Part shown: piece after piece, positions 6,505-11,190 of the stretch
How positions within the stretch are numbered: position 1 is the stretch's first letter
How the letters are laid out: each line of letters opens with the position of its first letter
Notes under the pieces: generated by a model
The model's database searches: none
What the model saw: the letters and a program-made list of their open reading frames with translations, nothing else
Told to the model about the DNA's origin: nothing
Translations under genes and position numbers: made by a program
Assembly (NCBI GenBank): GCA_947167555.1
Contig: CAMVIO010000044.1
Span: 1-11,190, forward strand
Reading direction: 5' to 3'
Source: an uncultured Selenomonadales bacterium
GTDB taxonomy: Bacteria > Bacillota > Negativicutes > Selenomonadales > Selenomonadaceae
Length of the DNA stretch: 11,190 nt

Positions 6505-6583
6505 TTTTCCGTCAGGCTGGGAAGATAGCGCGAAGGCGTAGTAAGGCTACGTCGAGTGCTAGCTGACAACGCATGGCGGAAAA
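6505..6583. repeat. Structured palindromic intergenic element (nested hairpins)
   Basis: Three nested pairs of complementary arms lie in about 80 bases. The outer arms are TTTTCCGTC (6505-6513) and GGCGGAAAA (6575-6583), with one G-T pair. The middle arms are GATAGCGC (6524-6531) and GTGCTAGC (6556-6563), with one mismatch. The inner arms are GGCGTAG (6535-6541) and CTACGTC (6547-6553), around a 5-base loop. The element lies between the DUF2939-like stop codon and the recA promoter and is GC-rich, unlike the promoter DNA beside it. It looks like a dispersed palindromic repeat of the REP/BIME kind or a structured RNA in the 3' untranslated region; there is only one copy in the window. No U-tract suited to a simple terminator follows directly. 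Confidence 0.5.
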
Positions 6584-6591
6584 AGGACCGG

Positions 6592-7689
6592 CTACGGGAT
6601 ATCCGGCAGCGCCTGACTGACTGTGTTGTGCTGGATGATGTCGGTGATGCGGAGCTCGATTTCCAGCTCCTGCTTCAAAAGTGTCTCGGCAGTGTTGTAT
6701 TCCTCGTTTTCCCCGGTGGTGATTCCTTTCAGGTAATGAGTCCACGCCGCGATGGAAAGGTCCGTGGAGGTGTGGCGCAGATTCGCGAGATAGGCCGCGC
6801 CCCGCGGGATCGCGATAGCGTCAAGTTGATTCTGCCGCTCCTTCAGCGTCGGGATGGTCTCGTTCTCGATCAGCGCGGCAACGGCGTCGGCTGTATCGCC
6901 GTAAAAGACTCCGTGCGCCTGGCGGGCAAGAGCCGAAAAGCGGGCTCGCTGGGACTCCAGCATTTGATTATAAGAAGAGACAATATCGTAAGTCGCCGCG
7001 ATATAGTCGGCAATGTCCTGGTTCTGCCTCGTCGCCAACGCGTCAAGATACAGCTTGTAGTTTTCCATGCGGATGACTTGCCAGTGGCCGTCCTGTGCGC
7101 GTTCCATGCGCAGACGCAATGAAAAAGGAATCTCGGTCACGCGGTCCCGAATTGAGACCTGTACGTCGGCCGTGTCTCCGACAACGTGCGCACTCTCCAC
7201 ATTGATATATTCAATGTTCCGGATCTGGGAACGCTCAAGGAAACGCTCGAAGTCGATGCCGAGCTGGCGGCCTTTTGTCATGCTCGTCCCCTGCGGGAGC
7301 GTCCATTCCCCGGTCTCGATATACCGCATCAGGACTTCGCGGATACCTGCGAGCATCTGCGGCTTTATGACGTCGTAAAACTGCTCGTACTGCACTTTGT
7401 TCTCGGCAGTCAGCGCGGCGTCATAGCGCAGCATGTCGTCGGTGAGATCGTCATAAGCGCGCGACAGGGTGCGATCCAGATTCACATAGCGCTGCACGGC
7501 AGCGCTGTCATGACGCGCGCAAGCCTCCGCGACGCTGCGGGCGGCATACTCCGGCGTCCTCGTGTAGACGAAATAATACCAAAGCCAAAGACCGAGCACG
7601 AGCGCAAACGCGAGCAGGATGAGCAGCGCTTTTTTCTTTTCCTGATCCCGGCGCTGGCGCAGCCGGGTTTGAAGGGTACGGCTTTCCAT
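6592..7689 (-). CDS. Membrane-anchored DUF2939-like protein
   Basis: The protein has 365 residues from the ATG at 7687-7689. The longest frame starts 30 codons upstream, but an AGAGGTAA site sits just before the inner ATG, and residues from there form a sensible anchor. A basic N-terminus (residues 4-20) is followed by one transmembrane helix at about 21-42; by the positive-inside rule the rest would face outside the membrane. After the helix, the segment TPEYAARSVAEACARHD followed by QRYVNLDRTLSRAYDDL resembles the DUF2939 family start, with its tyrosine-alanine and YVDL-type motif. The remainder is alpha/beta with no catalytic motif that I recognise. The function is unknown. The gene is divergent from sstT and has its own extended -10 promoter. 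Confidence 0.8.
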   Translation of the reverse strand: MESRTLQTRLRQRRDQEKKKALLILLAFALVLGLWLWYYFVYTRTPEYAARSVAEACARHDSAAVQRYVNLDRTLSRAYDDLTDDMLRYDAALTAENKVQYEQFYDVIKPQMLAGIREVLMRYIETGEWTLPQGTSMTKGRQLGIDFERFLERSQIRNIEYINVESAHVVGDTADVQVSIRDRVTEIPFSLRLRMERAQDGHWQVIRMENYKLYLDALATRQNQDIADYIAATYDIVSSYNQMLESQRARFSALARQAHGVFYGDTADAVAALIENETIPTLKERQNQLDAIAIPRGAAYLANLRHTSTDLSIAAWTHYLKGITTGENEEYNTAETLLKQELEIELRITDIIQHNTVSQALPDIP

Positions 7690-7723
7690 GTTGAAATTAC
7701 CTCTGTTTTGAAAATACCGTTTT

Positions 7724-7732
7724 ATTGTATCA
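7724..7732 (-). promoter_or_regulatory. Extended -10 promoter of the DUF2939-like gene
   Basis: The minus strand reads TGATACAAT, an extended -10 box, about 35 bases upstream of the start codon at 7689. The -35 region is poor. The surrounding minus-strand sequence TGAAATATG, then one variable base, then TACAAT, is shared with the recA promoter. Confidence 0.5.
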
Positions 7733-7768
7733 TATTTCAATTGCAAAGGAAACGATGAATAAGCCGGC

Positions 7769-7797
7769 TTGCCTTTCATGTCCTCTTAGAGTATACT
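7769..7797 (+). promoter_or_regulatory. Sigma-A promoter of sstT
   Basis: TTGCCT (7769-7774) and TATACT (7792-7797) are separated by exactly 17 bases, a good match to the sigma-70/sigma-A consensus. The transcript would start near 7804, about 32 bases before the TTG start of sstT. Confidence 0.6.
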
Positions 7798-7820
7798 ATG
7801 GAAAGATTTTTACTATATTT

Positions 7821-7827
7821 GGGGAGG
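7821..7827 (+). promoter_or_regulatory. Ribosome binding site that sets the TTG start of sstT
   Basis: GGGGAGG ends 8 bases before the TTG at 7836-7838. The in-frame ATG codons further upstream would place this site inside the coding region, and the next ATG downstream (7860-7862) has no comparable site. Starting at the TTG gives 414 residues, the length of E. coli SstT. Confidence 0.75.
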
Positions 7828-7835
7828 CTTTTATT

Positions 7836-9080
7836 TTGAACTCATTAGTACACCGGTACATGGAAGCGCCGCTGATTGGGCTGATCGCGTGCGGCCTCGT
7901 CATCGGCATCGTGCTGGCGGTGGCCGCGCCGCAAACGATCCCGGTGCTGGCCATTTTCGGAAAACTGTTTGTCGGCGCGCTGAAAGGCATCGCTCCGATT
8001 CTCGTCTTCGTGCTCGTCCGCAACGCGATGGCGCGTGACACGTCCGCGGGCAATTCGTCCATGCGTCCGGTCATCGGGCTTTATATAATCGGCACATTCT
8101 GCGCCGCGCTGGTCGCCGTGGCGGCGTCGTTCCTTTTCCCGACGGAGCTGAAGCTTTCCGTCACCAACGCGAATATCGCGCCGCCCAGCGGCATCGTCGA
8201 GGTTTTGAGGAACCTGCTGTTGTCCGTCGTGGACAATCCGGTGAACGCGATCAGCAAGGCGAACTATATCAGCATCCTCGCATGGGCGGTGCTGTTCGGC
8301 ATCGCGCTTCGCAGGACTTCGGCAGCCACCCAATCCTTCATCGCCGACGTCGCCGAAGGCGTGACGAAAATCGTGCAGTGGATCATCAAGCTTGCGCCTT
8401 TCGGCATCATGGGCCTCGTGGCGGACGCCATCGGCGAGAGCGGGCTCGACGCGCTCCTGAGCTACGCACGGCTTCTCGCTGTGCTCCTCGGCGCCTTCTT
8501 CTCCGTCGCGTTGATCATGAACCCGTTGGTCGTGTTCCTGAAAACTCACAAGAACCCGTATCCTCTGGTATTCACGACGCTTCGGGAAAGCGGCATTTAC
8601 GCGTTCTTCACCCGCAGCTCCGCCGCGAACATCCCGATCAATATGCGCCTTTGCAAACGCCTCGGGCTGAACCCGGACATCTACTCGATCTCGATCCCGT
8701 TGGGCGCGACCATCAACATGGCGGGCGCGGCCATCACGATTACGGTACTGTCGCTGGCGGCGGCGAATACGATGGGCATCCAGATCGATATGCCGACGGC
8801 GCTGCTGCTCTCGATTATCTCGACGGTCGGCGCCTGCGGCGCGTCCGGCGTTGCGGGCGGCTCGCTGCTGCTGATCCCGGTGGCCTGCGCTTCCTTCGGC
8901 ATCAACAACGACATTGCCATGCAGGTCGTCGGCGTCGGTTTCATCATCGGCGTATTACAGGACTCCTGCGAAACGGCCCTGAACAGCTCCAGCGACGTCC
9001 TCTTCACCGCCACGGCGGAGTTCGCCCAACGCGCGAAAAACGGCACGCTGAAAGCCGAGGACATGGTGCCCAAAGATTAA
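7836..9080 (+). CDS. sstT: Serine/threonine:Na+ symporter SstT
   Basis: SstT imports serine and threonine with sodium across the inner membrane and belongs to the dicarboxylate/amino acid:cation symporter (DAACS) family. The protein has 414 residues with about eight or nine hydrophobic segments. Family signatures are clear: LFVGALKGIAPILVFVLV near the N-terminus, PPSGIVEVLRNLLLS, the serine-rich FFTRSSAANIPINM loop, SIPLGATINMAGAAITITV, GASGVAGGSLLLIP and GFIIGVLQDSCETALNSSSD near the end. These match E. coli SstT almost segment for segment. The start is TTG with a GGGGAGG site 8 bases upstream. The gene is monocistronic: it has its own promoter and ends just before a strong hairpin terminator shared with convergent ychF. 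The identification is secure. Confidence 0.96.
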   Translation: MNSLVHRYMEAPLIGLIACGLVIGIVLAVAAPQTIPVLAIFGKLFVGALKGIAPILVFVLVRNAMARDTSAGNSSMRPVIGLYIIGTFCAALVAVAASFLFPTELKLSVTNANIAPPSGIVEVLRNLLLSVVDNPVNAISKANYISILAWAVLFGIALRRTSAATQSFIADVAEGVTKIVQWIIKLAPFGIMGLVADAIGESGLDALLSYARLLAVLLGAFFSVALIMNPLVVFLKTHKNPYPLVFTTLRESGIYAFFTRSSAANIPINMRLCKRLGLNPDIYSISIPLGATINMAGAAITITVLSLAAANTMGIQIDMPTALLLSIISTVGACGASGVAGGSLLLIPVACASFGINNDIAMQVVGVGFIIGVLQDSCETALNSSSDVLFTATAEFAQRAKNGTLKAEDMVPKD

Positions 9081-9090
9081 ATCTGAACAC

Positions 9091-9136
9091 AAAAATACCG
9101 CCGACTGCGAAAAAATCGCGGTCGGCGGTATTTTTT
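9091..9136. terminator. Bidirectional rho-independent terminator between sstT and ychF
   Basis: The arms 9091-9105 (five A residues, then TACCGCCGAC) and 9121-9135 are perfectly complementary. The stem continues through a T-G pair and GCGA/TCGC to a small A-rich loop, for about 20 pairs in all. It is flanked by a T-run on the plus strand and by an A-run that becomes a U-run on the minus strand. It can therefore end transcripts of both sstT and ychF, which converge here. Confidence 0.92.
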
Positions 9137-9154
9137 GCCCGTTATATATTGAAG

Positions 9155-10261
9155 CTATACATTAAATCGGAAGTAGGTCACGTCCCCGTCCTGCATCACA
9201 TAATCTTTTCCTTCGAGGCGAATCTGTCCTTTTTCCCTCGCAGCGTTCATGCTGCCCGCAGCGATCAGGTCGTCGTAGTTAACGATCTCGGCCCGGATGA
9301 AGCCGCGCTCGATGTCCGAGTGAATCTTTCCGGCGGCCTTCGGCGCCGTCGTTCCTTTCGTAATCGTCCAGGCACGGCACTCGTCCGGTCCCGCCGTAAG
9401 GAAGGTCAACAGCCCCAGAAGCGAGAACGCCGCTTTGATCAGCCGGTCAAGCCCGGACTCGGAAAGCCCCAGCGTCTCCAGGAATTCCTTCGCCTCGTCG
9501 CCGGAAAGCTCCGCGATCTCCGACTCGACCCGAGCGGAAATCGCCACGACCTCGGCGCCTTCTTCGGCGGCATACGCTTTGACCTTCTGTACGAAGGGAT
9601 TTTCCGCGTCCGCCGTCGCCGCCTCATCCTCGGCCACATTCGCCACATATAGCGTCGGCTTCATCGTCAAAAGATTCAGGTCGCGGAGCAGGCCCCGCTC
9701 ATCGTCGGAAAGCTCCGCCTTCCGCGCGGGCTTCGCGTCGCCCAAGAGCGCCGCGATTTTTTGAAGCGCCGCCTCCTCGGCCTTCGCCTCCTTGTTGCCG
9801 CTTTTCGTCAGCTTCTGCGCTTTGACGAGCCGCTTTTCCACCGTATCGAGATCGGCGAGGCAAAGCTCCGTCGTGATGATCTCGATGTCGCGAATCGGGT
9901 CGATGGCCCCCTCCACGTGGGTGATATCCTCGTCCTCGAAGCAGCGCACCACATGGGCGATGGCGTCCACCTGCCGGATATGCTCCAGGAACTGGTTGCC
10001 CAGCCCTTCGCCTTTCGACGCGCCGCGCACAAGTCCGGCGATATCGACGAAACGCACCGACGCCGGCGTTGTCTTTTTCGATTGGTACATCTCATGCAAA
10101 ACGCCGAGCCGCGCGTCCGGGACGTCCACGACGCCCACGTTCGGCTCGATCGTGCAGAACGGATAATTCGCGGCCTCCGCGCCCGCCTTCGTGATCGCGT
10201 TGAACAGCGTGCTCTTGCCGACATTCGGCAACCCGACGATTCCTACCTCTAAATTGCTCAA
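9155..10261 (-). CDS. ychF: Redox-regulated ATPase YchF (Obg-like)
   Basis: YchF is a universal ribosome-associated P-loop NTPase of the Obg family that prefers ATP over GTP. The protein has 368 residues, typical for the family. The G1 loop GLPNVGKST lies at about 9-17, the G3 region DIAGLVRGASKGEGLGNQFL at about 73-92, and the altered G4 that explains ATP preference is in the TLYVANVAE stretch. The C-terminal TGS-like domain includes FLTAGPDECRAWTI and ends YFRFNV, the standard YchF terminus. The start is TTG (10259-10261) with GGGAG 8 bases upstream; no ATG is available at this point. It has its own promoter at the end of the radical SAM gene. Confidence 0.96.
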   Translation of the reverse strand: MSNLEVGIVGLPNVGKSTLFNAITKAGAEAANYPFCTIEPNVGVVDVPDARLGVLHEMYQSKKTTPASVRFVDIAGLVRGASKGEGLGNQFLEHIRQVDAIAHVVRCFEDEDITHVEGAIDPIRDIEIITTELCLADLDTVEKRLVKAQKLTKSGNKEAKAEEAALQKIAALLGDAKPARKAELSDDERGLLRDLNLLTMKPTLYVANVAEDEAATADAENPFVQKVKAYAAEEGAEVVAISARVESEIAELSGDEAKEFLETLGLSESGLDRLIKAAFSLLGLLTFLTAGPDECRAWTITKGTTAPKAAGKIHSDIERGFIRAEIVNYDDLIAAGSMNAAREKGQIRLEGKDYVMQDGDVTYFRFNV

Positions 10262-10293
10262 TGTAACGTCTCCCTTTGCTTATGTTTTTCCAT

Positions 10294-10322
10294 ATTCTAG
10301 CGAATTACGCCCGTCCCGTCAA
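10294..10322 (-). promoter_or_regulatory. Sigma-A promoter of ychF, overlapping the upstream gene's stop codon
   Basis: On the minus strand, TTGACG (complement of 10317-10322) and TAGAAT (complement of 10294-10299) are separated by 17 bases, five of six matches in each box. The first three bases of the -10 box are the TAG stop codon of the radical SAM gene. Transcription would start near 10287, some 25 bases before the TTG start. Confidence 0.6.
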
Positions 10323-11190
10323 ATTTCGGTACGAATTCCTCCGAAGCCGCGCCGCGCTCCTGCACATAGCAGCGTGTGCCTCCAAGATCCAGCGCGTGGT
10401 CGACGACGGACTGATATTCAAAGGTCGTCAGCTTCCGATTCAGCCCCTTGACCTCCGCCGCACGATACATCGGCGTATACTGCCCCATCAGCGAAAGCAT
10501 GATCTTATCCCCGAACGTTTGCCAAAGCCAATCGAGGATTCTCATGCTTTCCTTCCGCTTCCCCGGCAGGATCAAATGGCGCACCAGTACGCCGCGTTCA
10601 AGGATTCCGTCCTCCCGCAGCACAGGCGCGCCCTTTGCCCCAACCATCGCCTTGATTGCCGCCGAGGCATACGAAAAATAATCCCGCGCGTCTGAGCAGT
10701 CGGCCGCGCTTTTTTCGTCGATATATTTGAGATCGGGAAGGAAAACGTCAATTGCATCGGCTATCGCGCGGATGCTTTCCTCCCGTTCATATCCGCTGGA
10801 ATTCCAGACCACAGGCAGCGTCAACCCGCGAGACTTCGCCATGCGAAGCGCCGACAAAATCTGCGGCGCGAAATGCGTCGGTGTCACAAGATCCAGCGTC
10901 GCCGCGCCCCGCTCCTGCTGCTCCAGAAAAATCTCCGCCAGCCGTTCCTCCGTCACGTCGATTCCGTTTTCCTCGTGACTGATCACAGCGTTCTGGCAAA
11001 AAAGACAGCGCAGGCTGCAATGCGAAAAAAACACCGTGCCCGCACCGGACGTACCGGCAATGCACGGCTCCTCCCAGGGATGCAAAGAAACAAGCGCAAC
11101 GCGAGCCAACCGCCCCGCGCCGCAATAACCTCGCTCACCCGCGAGACGGTTCACACCGCATTGACGAGGGCAAAGCGTGCAATGTTCCAA
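10297..11190 (-). CDS. Radical SAM protein of the PflX type (5' end at or beyond right edge)
   Basis: At least 297 residues are visible. The last codon in the window (11188-11190) is TTG, which may be the start or an internal leucine, so the 5' end is uncertain. Numbered from that codon, the radical SAM 4Fe-4S motif is Cys58, Cys62 and Cys65 in CSLRCLFCQN. A cysteine cluster at the N-terminus (Cys4, Cys7, Cys11, Cys23) may hold another metal site. The segments CTLCPRQCGV, LVTPTHFAP, VVWNSSGYE and VFLPDLKY are typical of the PflX group (COG1313), related to pyruvate formate-lyase activating enzyme but with no established substrate. The end, VPKFDGTGV, is usual for the group. No partner glycyl-radical enzyme is visible. 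Family call firm; function open. Confidence 0.9.
   Translation of the reverse strand: MEHCTLCPRQCGVNRLAGERGYCGAGRLARVALVSLHPWEEPCIAGTSGAGTVFFSHCSLRCLFCQNAVISHEENGIDVTEERLAEIFLEQQERGAATLDLVTPTHFAPQILSALRMAKSRGLTLPVVWNSSGYEREESIRAIADAIDVFLPDLKYIDEKSAADCSDARDYFSYASAAIKAMVGAKGAPVLREDGILERGVLVRHLILPGKRKESMRILDWLWQTFGDKIMLSLMGQYTPMYRAAEVKGLNRKLTTFEYQSVVDHALDLGGTRCYVQERGAASEEFVPKFDGTGVIR

Noticed and set aside
6584..6610. Simple rho-independent terminator right after the DUF2939-like gene
   Set aside because: Only a 4-base CCGG stem is present, and the T-run on the minus strand is short, so I describe the larger nested-hairpin element instead.
8282..9652. Long plus-strand reading frame across sstT, the terminator and part of ychF
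   Set aside because: It is frame-shifted relative to sstT and antisense to ychF, and it crosses a strong terminator, so it is not a gene.
1..11190. CRISPR array, tRNA or rRNA genes
   Set aside because: No regularly spaced direct repeats, no cloverleaf with a CCA end and no ribosomal RNA stretch was recognised on either strand.

Overview
The window joins two kinds of DNA. From about 3262 to the right edge it is GC-rich (roughly 60% or more in the lines I sampled) and carries conserved housekeeping genes. From the left edge to about 3261 it is AT-rich (about one-third GC in sampled lines) and carries accessory genes. The gene families, the strong purine-rich ribosome binding sites and the combination of sstT, a DUF2939-type membrane protein and a PflX-like radical SAM protein suggest a GC-rich Firmicute, most likely of the Negativicutes. 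That placement is an inference.

Chromosomal part, right to left. A radical SAM protein runs off the right edge on the minus strand. It is followed on the same strand by ychF, which has its own promoter embedded in the end of the radical SAM gene. sstT (Na+/serine-threonine symporter, plus strand) converges on ychF, and a long bidirectional hairpin terminator lies between them. sstT is divergent from a membrane-anchored DUF2939-like gene. After a structured palindromic element of about 80 bases come recA, recX and guaA, all on the minus strand and overlapping, so they probably form one transcription unit. Several annotated starts need care: recA and the kinase start at internal ATGs next to good ribosome binding sites, and sstT and ychF start at TTG.

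Accessory part. The composition changes almost exactly at the guaA stop codon. The 3' end of guaA is an established integration hotspot for genomic islands, so the left 3.26 kb is probably the end of an integrated element. It holds a two-gene unit with a 4-base gap. The first gene is a complete Hanks-type Ser/Thr kinase fused to a TIM-barrel-like region ending in a zinc motif like that of tRNA-guanine transglycosylases (archaeosine TGT/DpdA type). The second is a small PD-(D/E)xK-type nuclease split by a winged-helix-like insert. At the left edge a third gene begins; it may be a conjugative relaxase, but only 50 residues are visible.

The kinase-TGT-like protein plus nuclease is the most interesting content of the window. 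I propose it as a candidate defence or nucleic-acid-modification module: a phosphorylation-controlled base-recognition protein paired with a nuclease. The domain calls rest on motifs I can see; the system-level function is inference.
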